DNA of 64,000 nt, taken from assembly GCA_025024175.1 (NCBI GenBank), contig QCXZ01000053.1, positions 12,772,001 through 12,836,000 of the forward strand, written 5' to 3'. The position numbers and the translations under genes were made by a program. This stretch comes from Rhyzopertha dominica (lineage: Eukaryota; Arthropoda; Insecta; Coleoptera; Bostrichidae). Shown one piece after another: positions 23,160 through 34,450 of the stretch (position 1 is its first letter; the number at the start of each line of letters is the position of its first letter). Under the pieces are notes generated by a model. That model was not told the origin of the DNA and searched no databases. It was given only the letters and a program-made list of their open reading frames with translations.

Positions 23160-24790
23160 CAGTTTTTGTAGTCTCTCAGTATGAGCTTAATCGTTAAAAA
23201 ATCGTGGTCGGCTGGAGCTATGTTCACAACAAAGTTCGCATAGTCTCAGCGTTGTAAGCATTACCCTGAACGTAGACATCTGTGTCCAAAGTCAATTAAA
23301 AAACTCAAGAAGTTGTTTGAAGGAACAGGTCAAATACAATATGAGAAAAAGGAACGGCAAAAATAATTTAGAAAATGAATTTTTAATTGTGGTGACGTGT
23401 AGGTACACGAAACATTGCTGATGAATAAGATCAGGCAAAACGCCTGTATTTACCAGATCTTGTGATGTTTAACTGTCAATAATTTTAATAATTCGTAAAC
23501 TGATGAAAGCTTTGCTTGCTACTTTTCCCGATAGTAGGAGGACGAGGAAACCCCTTCTGGATAATTGGAACTGGCAAATAGGCTGGAAAATCGGTTAAAA
23601 TAATCGTTCATTAACATCGGGATATTCAGGCTGTCCTTTCGTGGCTGCCTTTTTTTCTTGTATACCAATACTTGTTTTTTCAATAGAATTTAAATTATGA
23701 TTTTAGCTTGAACCACAGTTTCAAAAATTTTACGGAGGAAATCTTCCATCCTTATCATATTCAACTAGTTCAAGAATTAAATGAAAATTATTTTCTGAAT
23801 CATTTGCACTTTTTGCAATGTACAGTAAAAAACAGTTGAAAAAACGAAATAATATTTAATATGTTTCATTTTCTGATAAAGCTGCATTTCAAAAAATGGA
23901 TATATCAGTAGACATAATCTTAACTGTTACGATACTAGAAATCTGCAATTTATTAGACCTTTTGAAAACATTAACATCGATGTATGTGTGGCGAGTTATT
24001 GTAGGAAATTATTTAATCAGCCCTTACATTTTAAAGAAACATTAAAATAGGCACATCTTGATTTAGCGTTGAACATGATACAAACGATGTATCAGCACGA
24101 TTGTGCGCCATCGGATATTGGTCGTGACGTTAGGCAACATTTAAACACAGCATTTTCAAGTAAATGGATCTGTGGATGAAAGCCAAAGAAGTGCCCACCA
24201 CAGTCACCAGACTTATCTAAATTAGATTTTCTTTTTTGTAGAGTAGCGTAAAAGAATTAATATGCCAAAAATGTACAACAAAAGCACGGTATAATATGTA
24301 TTATAATAATAATTAGTTGCATCCATCCGCTTATAAAAGTTATCGATTAAATCAGTTTGGCGCTTTTCAGAAAAATGAACACAACTATTGCTTTGATGGA
24401 TGCTTGTCATCTGTCGATTGTCGAATTATTATATACTCGTATTTAAATACAAGAAAATAAGTGGTAGTGTATGTTTTTAACATATAATGTAGTGTTTTGT
24501 AGGATAATTAACTTTAAAAGGTTGGAGAAACCTCAGATTTCGGAGCTGTGGGGTGACACGGTTTATCACGACAGTAAACCTGTTAAATTGTACTACGATG
24601 GACTAAAAGACATTTTTTACCTTCTGCAATGGTAAAATCCGCAGTTAGGAACTATACTAAGTGGCACTGACTTTAGCTGCACTACCTGGTATCCTATAGG
24701 GACGTTTCCTAATCTAGAAATTGTAAACAGTCAAATTGTGATGGTGCAATGTTAGTTAGAAAAGAAGTACAAACCTTAAAATAGAGAAAA
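23160..24790 (+). pseudogene. DD41D mariner-like transposase and 3' end, decayed
   Basis: Scattered frames keep the family order. Near 23250-23350 there is HYPERRHLCPKS with LKKLFEGTGQI, the N-terminal DNA-binding region seen in many insect mariner-like proteins (DUF4817-type). Near 23985 there is VGNYLISPYIL. At 24087-24240 there is MYQHDCAPSDIG, VRQHLNTAF, SKWI and QSPDLSKLDF. The Asp at 24099-24101 and that at 24225-24227 are in one frame with 41 codons between, the DD41D spacing, though one of these codons is TGA. From about 24340 the sequence matches the 3' ends at 50.8 and 54.3 kb. The left terminus was not located. Confidence 0.8.
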
Positions 24791-27540
24791 GACTGAGATT
24801 GACTGCGTAGACGTTCAAATTTGTGCTAAATAATTAAATTTATAAGGCCACGTCTGAGGGCTGGTGACCGCAACAAAAGGGGGTAATGGCGGTCGTAGTT
24901 GTGAGAGCGAGTAATAAGCAAATCTGTCTTAAAGTACTTGAGAAATTGGCCTAATATGGAATTGAAGAAAGCAGAAGCCAATCATGGAATCATTTCCTAA
25001 ATGTATTAATAGTTTTCGATTATCTGATAGTTTTGTCATAATAAACCATCTTTGTCGTAAAGATATTTTCTATCATTCTATCATATGTATGTATCACCAA
25101 CAACCAACCTGTTGCACCTCCAACCTCCAACGTAGAGACAAGTGCAATTATGAAACGTGTAAAATTGTCTGTTTGTATGATTATATGATTTATTTGATTG
25201 CAGTATCTGTGTTTTCCTCCTGATCAACACATCAGTCACTATTCGAGCTGATTTTCACTATTGAGTAATGTTTCATTTCCGATAAATGAATATGCCCTTC
25301 ATGTACAAATCCAGTAATTGCAATGGTCCAGCTGTATGCTTGCTACAAATGCTTTCGGCTTATATTGACTCTTATTTACCACAGAAAAGGACCACAGCAT
25401 TTTTTAATTTTATGCGACCACCGATAAAGTTATGAGCGAAGCACTACTGTTCAAAGCGACTTCCGCCCTATAATACCTACACCTGATTCAGCGGAATTCG
25501 GGTTCAAAACTCCAGGTTAGGGCGCACTTGCTTTTTACGTACAGACGCTGAAATCTTGCTTTGTGCTCTGTAAGGCTGAAGGTAGCCTCATAAATATTAA
25601 AATGCTTTTAACGACCTGCTGTGCAATTTCCCTGCGAATGTCCTTTATTGTATTTCTTCCGGTCCTTAAGTGAATTGTTTAATTCCCGGGACGCTATCGG
25701 GTTTCATGAGCTACACGATAAGACGTACTGGTACGTAATAGCCCAAGAAATAGAACTAATCTTTTAGTGTTCACGTAGGTTTACACGGATTATTTCCGAG
25801 TGGATGGATTTTGTTCGTTTTTCCCTTTCCCATCATATGTTTCGGAATTCTTTGGGATATCTTTCACGTTACCATCGCTCATGCCTGCAGCTACGACGGT
25901 TTTATATTATGCTAAGGAATATTTATTGGTCGTGCTAAAACAGTATCGGTAAAATACATTATGTATCCGAGCTCTTTCATATTTCTGAGTAATTTATTCT
26001 CTCGTGGAGCGTTTTAAAAGTTTGCGACCGCAAGCCTTGTTTTACTTGAGTGGGNTGTGAGCGTGATTCTTGAGTTTTGCTGACTTTCNAATAATATTTG
26101 GGTTGTTTCTGTAAGGAAACAAGTGGGGGNTATTACTCTACCTTACTGCTGATGTTAATTTAGGGCAGATCCTCATTTTCATATAGCTTGTTTTATAAAC
26201 ATTTACAAATAAATTTAACTGTAACTGTAATATTGGTCAAAATAGCATCTGCTTAGTCCTTCAATCGTACTATATACCGGCGATTTAAATTGATATTTCC
26301 GCGCGCTCGAGTGATCAGCTGGTCGCGCAGAAAGCAGTTGACTTGATTTCGTTCGCGCCGTGTGGCGTACAAAATACGTTTAAAAAAGATTTGTACCTTT
26401 TTGGAATCAACTATTGCCTGCGGGTGTAGGTAAATAGAAAGCTGAAGGTGTTCTTAATGCGGGTCATCTCATTGTGAGTTGTTTCTAAATGTTTAGCAAG
26501 CTAGTAAATAAATGCTTGTATACTGATATTTTCAGTTTTTAGTGTGTTTCTGCATATATCTGCTTTGAGGAAAAGCCCCAGATGAACTGCAGGGTAAATT
26601 GAAAAACAAAAAGGGGTAAATCAGCATTGCTGCATGAAATGCACATGCACTATACAGAGTGCAGATTGCACTTCTAAAGAGAACAGCTGTATACAAATTA
26701 TTTTATCTGATGTATCACAAACAAATAGTCGATCAAGAATTCCCTTGTCATTCAGAAAGGCATCTTGGTATGAGTTGATATCGCTTTGTTAAAGAAGCGC
26801 CTTTATGGAATGTTCGTTTTTGATAACACCACGGAACCAACAACTTTGCTCGGTATAGACAACCTATAAACAACGAATTATTGTTTTACATGTATGTGGG
26901 GATATCTTTCCTAACAACATTGACAAAGGTTGTAATTGTAATTTAGCTTAAGAATAGTAGCTACAGATCAACAAAAAGCCTTATTGATATCTAGTATGGT
27001 TTTTATGTTTGCTTATTTTTATAATAAAATTCAGCTGTCCCCCAAACTCACACATGAAAGCGGGAAGCGCCCAGCGACAACGACTGTTTTTGAGTAGATC
27101 ACTATTCTGTCGCTAGATTGCGTATCGGTTAGCTTGAATCGCCAATACTGCTTACAGGTTTATTAATTTTTTTATTCTAATTGGAGATTTGGTAGATTTC
27201 TTAACCAATTGTTTTGCAGCTATGAAGTTTCATTGGTAGATTGAATGATTGACCAAGCAATGATATTGAACGTATCGTAGATTGCTTCAGTTTTCTTTAA
27301 GTAGTAGCTGTTCAGCATTCACTTTTTGTTTACGTGATATTTGTTTTGGTTCGACAAATATTCAATGGTAGATATATCTTATGCAATCTACCAAGCTATT
27401 GCAGAAACGAGTTAGATAATAAAGAATATTTTTCTTTCTACTTAAAAACCATCAATGCCAACAAATTTATTCCAACGTTTTTCTAACAACGCTATGCATC
27501 CATGCTTGATGTTTCATAATGGACTATTGGGAGCTTTCTG
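24791..27540. other. Unassigned DNA with a CpG-richer block
   Basis: No gene recognised. 26285-26390 is clearly richer in CpG than its surroundings (GCGCGCTCGAG, GGTCGCGCAG, TTCGCGCCGTG), followed by a possible donor GTAAAT at 26429. It could be a 5' exon or promoter, but no coding signal supports that. Three ambiguous bases lie at 26055-26130. Confidence 0.4.
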
Positions 27541-27549
27541 AAGAAAAGT

Positions 27550-28050
27550 GAACACATTGTACGCCGAAAATTAAACAAAATATGCGAGACTCCTTCCTCA
27601 CCACAAAACAGCCAATTTGGAAATTTGCTCGTGATAATATAAACCTACACTGGGAAAATGTAAACCAAAACTTTACAATTACACCTCGAATTTAACCATG
27701 TTATTTTTTATTAAATTCAGATTATATTTTCTGATTAAACAAAAATTAATCTTGATGGTCCAGATGGATTCAATTGGCGAAATTTGAGGAGAGAACCTGA
27801 GTATCTTTCAAAACTATACTTGGGATGTGGTACGTTAATGGTATGGGGTGCCTTTACAAAAACAGGTGTTTGAACATCGGCTTACCCGTCAACACGAATG
27901 AACCGTCGAGAGTACATTCAAGTTCTTGAGACAAATCTAATGCCTTTTTTAAATAACAATTACGAACGAGATTTCATTTTCCAACAACATAATGTGAGGA
28001 TTCATGTCAGTAGAGAGTCAAGCCAACCAAAATGTCGAATTGTTAGAGTG
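27550..28050 (+). pseudogene. Tc3-like transposase fragment
   Basis: The frame pieces follow the Tc3 order: LTTKQPIWKFARDNI with HWENV (27590-27660), FSD (27728) followed by NLDGPDGFNW, REPEYLSK, GTLMVWGAFTKTG, then MNRREYIQVLETNLMPF and FIFQQHNVRIHVSR (27898-28020). The first catalytic Asp (FSD) is kept. The second, normally in FQQDN, is His. Stops occur after FSD and after TGV. The Glu-containing third motif is missing: sequence similarity ends where the repeat array at 28050 begins. Confidence 0.85.
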
Positions 28051-28920
28051 AGATATTTTAAATCGAGCGACCCCACTTTTTATGACGCATTCGGTTCAGC
28101 ACATCAAATTAAACAAGAAAGTATTAAGATATCAACATTTGATTTTGAGATATTTCAGGTAATATGATTTATGTTCACGAAACAGTCTACAATAGCTAAC
28201 TTTTTATTTGAAATCGGAGAATGATGTTCAATTGTTTTTTTGTAAACGCCATCAAATTCTCAAAAAATCATGAAATATCCCATTTAAACCATTATGCTAC
28301 GACTTCAAATAAAAAACTTAGCTATTGTAGACTGTTTCGTGAACACAAATCATATTACCTGAAATATCTCAAAAACAAATGACTGTATGGTAGTGGTACC
28401 TTAGCACTTTTTTGTTGAATTCGACGCCCTTAATCGAGTGCGCTATAAAAAATGGGGTCATTCTACTTAACATAACTAACTTTGTAGTCAATATCCTTGA
28501 CATATGATATTCAATTGTTTTTTTTTGTAAACACCATGAAACTATTCTCGAAAAAATCAAGGAATTTTCCCATCTAAATTACAATACTACGATTTTAAAT
28601 AAAAAAGGTTAGCTATTGTAGACTGTTTCATGAATACAGATCACATTACCTGAAATATCTCAAAAACAAATGACTGTGAGGTAGTGGTACCTTAGCACTT
28701 TTTTGTTTAATTCGACGCCCTTAATCGAGTGCGCTTTAAAAATGGGGTCATTCTATCTAAAATAACAAGCTTGTAGTCAATATTTTTTACAGCTGGCGTA
28801 CAATTGTTTTTTTTGTAAACACAAAAAATGAAAAATGAAGAAAGTTTCCCATTTAAACGACTATTCCACGATTTCAAATGAAAAATTTTGCTATTGTACA
28901 CTGTTAGCGTAAACACATTT
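28050..28920. repeat. Inverted plus tandem 280-290-bp repeat array
   Basis: Two full direct units (28299-28588 and 28589-28867) and the start of a third (28868-28915) share CTATTGTAGACTGTTTC, CTGAAATATCTCAAAAAC, TAGTGGTACCTTAGCAC and CTTAATCGAGTGCGC. To their left, 28050-28215 is the same sequence inverted, and 28216-28298 is the end of a direct unit. The array can therefore fold into a stem of about 150 bp. It directly abuts the broken Tc3-like transposase. The unit codes for nothing. Confidence 0.8.
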
Positions 28921-30740
28921 TATGCGGATAACCGACACCATAAATGGACTCAAAAATTTATTAGAAGAGGTTTGGGCCAAATTGGAACCACAACATAGGG
29001 AAACCAGCAGACGCACTCTCCCCATAATCGTAAGCATCCTGTTATATTCTCCGGATGCAGAGCGTCAGTATCGTTCCTGCAGCGATCGCGTAAACATCGA
29101 TATTCCAGGGCCGGATTGCGTGGTTCAAGCACAGCAGTTTCTTATTCCGAGGACCACCATGTAGTGCAATGAATGTGAATATGTAAGGTCGGGAATTTAA
29201 ATTAAACATGATTTAAACGTACAGTTCTTGACTATTTTATTATTTTCATCCGACAACAAATTTTTAAGTCCGGACCTGGTCAGGCAATCGGCACGCGAGC
29301 GTCTACCCATCCCCACTATAATCCCACCATACATTGCAAAACTACACTTACTAAGATTAAAGTGCCGCCGTTTGAGTGAGCCTGCTGGTTTCCCTATGCT
29401 GTGTTGGNACCAAGAATATTAAATAATTTGTATGGAAGCATGAATTCTAGAATTTTTGAGCTAACTAGGAAGAATGGGGGCCAAACCCATTATTAATTTA
29501 CGAACGTTTTGTTAAAATTTGTTCAATTTTGTGTCAAATTTAGATGGCGCTATGGTTGTGCACCAGTACAACCTAAATAAATATTTAATTAAAATGCGGG
29601 ATCTGTTAATAAATGACTCTGAATAGTCTACTTCTTATTATTATTCGTTTCTTATGTCCCTTTTGTTAGTTACATTTGCATTTGACGAAGAAAAACGTAA
29701 AATTCAGGATGAGGCCATGAGTATGCTCCCCAGTTTAGTACCAGTGCAAAGAGCAGAGCACAAATCTAGTTTCTATACATACGCCAAAGTTGGGGTCATG
29801 TGTGTCAGAACAAGAGATGCACGTGGGCAACACAAATGCCAGAGTACAGCTAAATTAACGAGTATGCTCACTCAGTAGTTTTCTGTTCATCAATTCGTAC
29901 AGCGTTATGCTACTACTACTGCTACCTACAGATAGCATTTATGTCGCCCATATAAATCTCTTGCTACCAAACAGTAATCAAATGTTTTATTTAAATTTAG
30001 TAAATTTCGCCCTGTAATCGCGTTATCATTCGTTAAACAAAGCTTTCTTACTTTTCTGAGTGTGAAATCACAATTAATGCATAAAAAATTACCGATTACT
30101 GATGTGGCTAATTTGTGGCCACACCACTCCACATTTTTTACCAAGAGCATCGTTATCGTTCATCCTGGTACTGTGTAATGGCTCATAATCGGGATTATGT
30201 GTAAATCCCCCGGTCGTAACGAGCACCCTCTGCAAATGATGTATGGAATGCCGCTTGACAATTTCAAGTACATCCTGGTGTGTAATCGATGCTAATTTGA
30301 ATACTTCCGCCTGTTCCTGCAAATCCTCTTGTTTAATTTAGTTATCGCATGAATTAATGCAAGCCGAGGCTAATCCAACGTTGGACAGTTTTATGAAGTC
30401 TGAAATAAAGTTCCGGTCGGAACTGCATTTGCAATTATAACGTACGCTTGCAGTTTGTGGATGATTTTGATTGGACATTAAGCCGTGCAATGAAAACTAC
30501 TAATATGGAATCCACATGCGACGTTTGGCTTCATGTACGCACGTCACTTACAAACGACAAGTTCCCATTTCGTATAGTTTTTTATGTCTCTTGCAGCAGA
30601 TAATTATAATTTCGGATCATTTTGTTTATTATCGGAATCGATGAGTGAAATTACAAGCCGACCGCATATTTAGGTATTGGTAGCTGTTTAAGGTACAATA
30701 CTTGTTAGGAAAGTGTTAGTAGATGATTCTGGTTTATGAC
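28921..30740. other. Unassigned DNA
   Basis: A frame at 28922-29164 starting near GLKNLLEEVWAKLEPQ could be the distal end of the Tc3-like transposase after the repeat array, but the match is weak. Otherwise no gene recognised. One ambiguous base is at 29408. Confidence 0.35.
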
Positions 30741-30783
30741 ATGCTGTTTTCCGGGCTGGTTCCCACGTTGGTTATTAAACCTT

Positions 30784-30817
30784 AACGTTCGGACACTCAT
30801 ATCGGTGTCTTCCTCAG
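30784..30817 (-). ncRNA. Hammerhead-like motif, Penelope copy 1 (degraded)
   Basis: The minus strand reads CTGAGGA, stem GACAC, loop, GTGTC, then CGAAC instead of the GAAAC found in copy 2. The loss of the invariant GAAA would abolish a hammerhead core. Confidence 0.5.
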
Positions 30818-30841
30818 AAGTAGCTCTGAAACTGAAGTGTC

Positions 30842-31606
30842 CTAGCCTGCTCGGGTATTTATACTCGTCCGGGTCACTGACGCGTGGGCGTTGTTACGCA
30901 TGACCGGTTTCCAGATTCCAGGTAGTTCGATGCCCCGGTCTCGGTTGTAATTGTGTGGGTTCTTCTGGATTTCGATGGCTTCCTTGTACATTCTCGGCCA
31001 GANTCTCGTTTCTCTCGACAGCATTTGTGTTTCCTCGAATTTGATAATGTGGCCAGTCTCCATTCAATGTTCTGCTACAGCTGACCTATCACCTTGCCGG
31101 TCTCTGGTGTCCCTCCTGTGCTCCTTGATTCTCGTGCTGATGTGCCTTCCGGTTTGGCCGATGTAAACCTTCCCACAGCTGCATGGGATGCTGTTCACAC
31201 CTTGTGTTTGTAGCTCCTCAGTCGTCGAACGATATTTCGGAAAGGCGTTAGCTATTTTTGTCGGGGCGGTGAAGATGGTTTTTATATGATGTCTTCTCAG
31301 CAGCCGTCCGATCTTATCTGTACATCCATTGACGTAGGGCAGGTATGCTGCAGCGATGTGCTCCTCTGGTTCCTTCCTCCGTGGTTGCTTGTTGATAGCC
31401 TTCTCAATCTGTGCCTTAGGATATGCGTTCTTCTGTAGTGCACTGCGTAGATGTTCTAATTCCTCTTCTAGATGGTCTGGTTCGCTGACTAGCTTCGCCC
31501 GCTGTATCAGCGTGTTGATGACTCCTTGTTTTTGGGCGGGGTGGTGATTCTCGTTTAGTCGGCCGTAGTAGTAGCGATTTCCTACTCGCTGAAGTTTTTC
31601 CCACAT
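30842..31606 (-). pseudogene. Penelope RT C-terminus plus GIY-YIG endonuclease
   Basis: The frame 31606-31064 (180 codons) begins with ENHHPAQKQGVINTL, the thumb region that follows the RT palm in Penelope-like proteins. A charged linker with HLEEELEHLRSAL follows, and then, near residues 136-165, GVNSIPCSCGKVYIGQTGR, the GIY-YIG nuclease with the Cys-X-Cys of this family. A TGA stop at 31066-31064 interrupts AEH/METGH, where copy 2 has CGA (Arg). The frame then continues as 31063-30842 to a TAG where copy 2 has CAG. Copy 2 has VY where this copy has VN, so the GIY Tyr is altered here. One ambiguous base is at 31003. Confidence 0.9.
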
Positions 31607-31640
31607 CTATGGTAAGCATCTTCAGAGCTGAATTCATCGT

Positions 31641-33959
31641 GGACGGAATTGTCTCTGAGCAAACGTAAACTGACTCTCGGGCATATGCCGCTGGGTACTT
31701 GGTCGTTTCCGATTCGCGTAGCCGCAGTTACTTATTTATACGTATTTGAATGCTTTTGGTGGGCTTGAACATCAATTTAATAATAATTAATGTGGGTAAA
31801 ATATAGACTGCTCAATTGACAAAAAAGCTGTCTCGATGCTATATGTGGTACATGTGGTGTATAAGAAAAATGGTAAGATTAAGTGAAAAGAATGCCAAGT
31901 ATTGGGTACCTCAAATATAAAATCAGAAAACGAAATGTACAACGACGGTTCTAAGCGAACCTAACAATGTTTGCAGCACAAGGGACCTGAAATTGCGTGG
32001 AGTCAGTTATTGACAATAACAGGAAACTGACTAATGTATAGAAGAGTGAATTTGGTTATGCAATCATTTCTAAAATGTACACAGATAATACGCGCATTTA
32101 GTGCGCGTCATCAGTTGTGAGCTGGATGTCAACAAAGGATACATGCATACATATAAGCCATCTCAAATTACCTTAACTGTCCTTAAATATAATTAGAAAC
32201 AACTTTAATTATCAATTTCCAATGAATAAAGCTACAAACAACAGCAAACAGCGTGCTACGCCAATGGATGCTACAGCGTGTTGACATCCAGTGCCACTGA
32301 CCTAGCCTAAGAAATGGCACCCGTGACGTATCTACTAAATGCGCGTATTTAACATAATGCATCGTGTCATCATTAATGCAGTGACTTTGTGCTGAAGCTA
32401 CGGTAATAAATTGTTGTGCGGAACAAAGCAAAACCTGTCTTTTTAGCCAGTAGTTGCTAATGTAGTATAAAGCAGTATGATTCGGAATATCTTGCAATGT
32501 TATACTTGCCAGCAGCTTGTAACTAAAATATTTTTTATAACTAGTAAAATTGTAAGCGGAGTCATCTCATACTGTAAAATTTAGTTCCATTAGGGTTGTA
32601 TAAGAGAAGAAAAAAATATCTTTGACGTTGGCTGGCATTTTTAGTGCAACGCAGGAACCTAAAAATCGTAATATTTTACTTTTTCAAGATTGTAATTATT
32701 AATAGTTTGAAGTATTTAGAATAGGGTCGTCCCGCACACTAAAATTTGATAGTTTTAACCTATGCCTTTTATTGCTTACGTCATGAATACTAGTGCTACT
32801 TTGCTAGTCATCTATTTTGCTTTTAGATTAATTCAACTCCTAACAAACGGCGGTAGAAAAATTACCCTGTTTCAAACATTTACTTAAATCCGCCAAGAAC
32901 TACGCAAAAGGTTCCTAATTTCCGTCATGCGCACTTTTACAGCTTCCTAGGTAACAAGGTGCTCACTGTTGTCAGTTTTATAAATAGCCAGAGAAATACA
33001 AAAATGCAATGGAAGTGAGAGAGATGGGCGAAGGTATAACCGTCAACGTCAATATTATTATTTAAACCTAGGAATAACCTGTAACTGTCTATCAAAACAC
33101 TTCTTAACGTAAGCCATTCTTACATTTAAAAAAACCAACAGATTACCTAAATACTTCGATAACATCTTGCTCCACCACTTAATCTGACAAATACGAAACT
33201 CGAAAGTTTGACCAAACTATGTAAACAAAAACGCGTGGCTAGAGTTAGTTTAGGGTTATTACGTTGCACATGGCACACATGCAGCATATGCGAACGTGCG
33301 ATGTTGTCGGTGGTATTTTTATTCTAACGACGGCCAGAGACAGTTCTGACAGTTACAAAATGTATCATATCATCTCATACGTAAGCATACAAACTTTAAA
33401 CATTTCAAGCGCCAAGCGTGGTTTAATTCTTCATAATAAAAACATTGGTTCAAAAGCAGGTTCGATGATTAAAGTGCTTTCGTGTTTCAACAAAAGGCCA
33501 GTAAATGCGCTTATTATATTGAACTGTTCATTATAGAATAAACCTAGAATAGAATAGACCTAGGTATCAATGCTACAATGCCAGTTTACAAGTACTTTCC
33601 TCACGGTATCGCGAAAATTTGCCCACATTGGCAACGCGACGCAACTCAAAAAATGTAAACAAATATTACTTGCAATGCCGCTAGAGCACTGGCTATTATT
33701 GGCGTTTCTCGATTTCGTCACCTTGAGAACCTTTTACGTCATCTCCATGGCGGAATATCGAGGCATTTGAAATGGATATTGAAAATCTATACCTTCACAT
33801 TTTTTTCTCGGTAAACAAGAANCGGAAAAAATCGCAAAAAAAAATGTCTATGCTTCAATTTTTTGTGTACATTTTAAATGTAAAATAAAAAAAAATGTGG
33901 GACGACCCCATTCTTTATCATAAAAATGTTTTTTTAGACGTAAATTATAATAGTTGTTT
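31641..33959. other. Unassigned DNA apart from one MITE
   Basis: No gene recognised. The 104-codon minus frame at 32183-32497 overlaps the MITE at 32088-32349 and shows no domain. One ambiguous base is at 33822. Confidence 0.45.
32088..32349. mobile_element. Small inverted-repeat element (MITE)
   Basis: AATACGCGCATTTAGT at 32088 is matched on the other strand by ACTAAATGCGCGTATT ending at 32349, with a further inner match CTGGATGTCAACA near 32124 and TGTTGACATCCAG near 32279. Length is about 262 bp. No clear target duplication was seen and there is no coding capacity. Confidence 0.6.
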
Positions 33960-34180
33960 TTATCGCCTTATTTGTATAATAATGTTTAATAATTGTTTTA
34001 ACGGGTATGTAGGCCAATATTTAGGAAGTTGTTACTCGCCCTGGCCGGGGGTCGAACCTGAGACCTCTAGAACGAATCTCTGGCGTGCTAACCAATTACA
34101 ACACCGGGGCACTCCGGTTCGAATCCCAGTCAGGTGAGTAATATAGGCGAACAAGATATTTAAGTGGGCCTACCGACGCC
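33960..34180. repeat. tRNA-derived SINE cluster, minus copy plus plus-strand half
   Basis: On the minus strand, 34112-34037 has CCCCGGTGTTGTAATTGG, then TTAGCACGCCAGAGA and CAGGTTCGACCCCCGG, an A/B-box tRNA-like head, followed by a tail (GAGTAACAACTTCCTAAATA, TACATACCCGTTAAAAC) reaching 33960. On the plus strand, CCGGTTCGAATCCCAG at 34113 starts the 3' half of another SINE with tail GTGAGTAATATAGG and GTGGGCCTACC. The two are head-to-head. Confidence 0.75.
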
Positions 34181-34264
34181 CCTCCAGCACATTTGTAGGT
34201 GTGATCTCCATCGTTCAGGTTTTGAACTTCAGGGAATCATGCCACGGCGGCCAAGAATAGATGT

Positions 34265-34450
34265 TCTTATCGCCTTACTTGTATAATAATGTGTAATAAT
34301 TATTTTAACCGGAGTGTCCCGGTGCTGTAACTGGTTAGCACGCCAGAGATCCGTTCTGGAGGTCGCGGGTTCGACTCCCGGCCAGGACGAGTAGCAACTC
34401 TCATTTCTAAATATTAGCCTGCATACCCGTTAAAACAATTTTACACGGGG
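34265..34450 (+). repeat. tRNA-like SINE, plus copy (best tRNA-like head)
   Basis: 34316-34388 (GTCCCGGTGCTGTAACTGG to GGCCAGGAC) folds largely as a tRNA: six of seven acceptor pairs, a D-arm, anticodon stem CCAGA/TCTGG and T loop TTCGACT. However, the anticodon loop GATCCGT lacks U33, and one T-stem pair is mismatched. The tail (GAGTAGCAACTC, GCCTGCATACCCGTTAAAAC) is the SINE tail, so this is a SINE head and not a working tRNA gene. 34265-34310 is an inverted SINE tail fragment joined to it. Confidence 0.78.

Larger units (their letters stand above)
30741..31640 (-). mobile_element. Penelope-like retroelement copy 1, 5'-truncated
   Basis: On the minus strand: the last part of the reverse transcriptase, a linker, the GIY-YIG endonuclease, and a 3' end with a hammerhead-like motif. 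The 3' boundary, TGTTTTCCGGG near 30745, is identical to that of copy 2. The 5' boundary is near 31610, where reverse-transcriptase similarity stops short of the catalytic palm. No second terminal repeat is seen at this copy. Confidence 0.88.

Noticed and set aside
28922..29164. C-terminal part of the Tc3-like transposase
   Set aside because: LKNLLEEVWAKLEPQ is suggestive, but it is too short and the reading then diverges, so it is not claimed.
31356..31547. Plus-strand ORFs opposite the Penelope endonuclease (also 30951-31166, 43404-43666)
   Set aside because: They are shadows of the minus-strand coding sequence and appear in both copies only because the element is repeated.
34316..34388. 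A functional tRNA gene
   Set aside because: The fold is largely tRNA-like, but the anticodon loop lacks the invariant U33, stems have mismatches, and a SINE tail shared with other copies follows.
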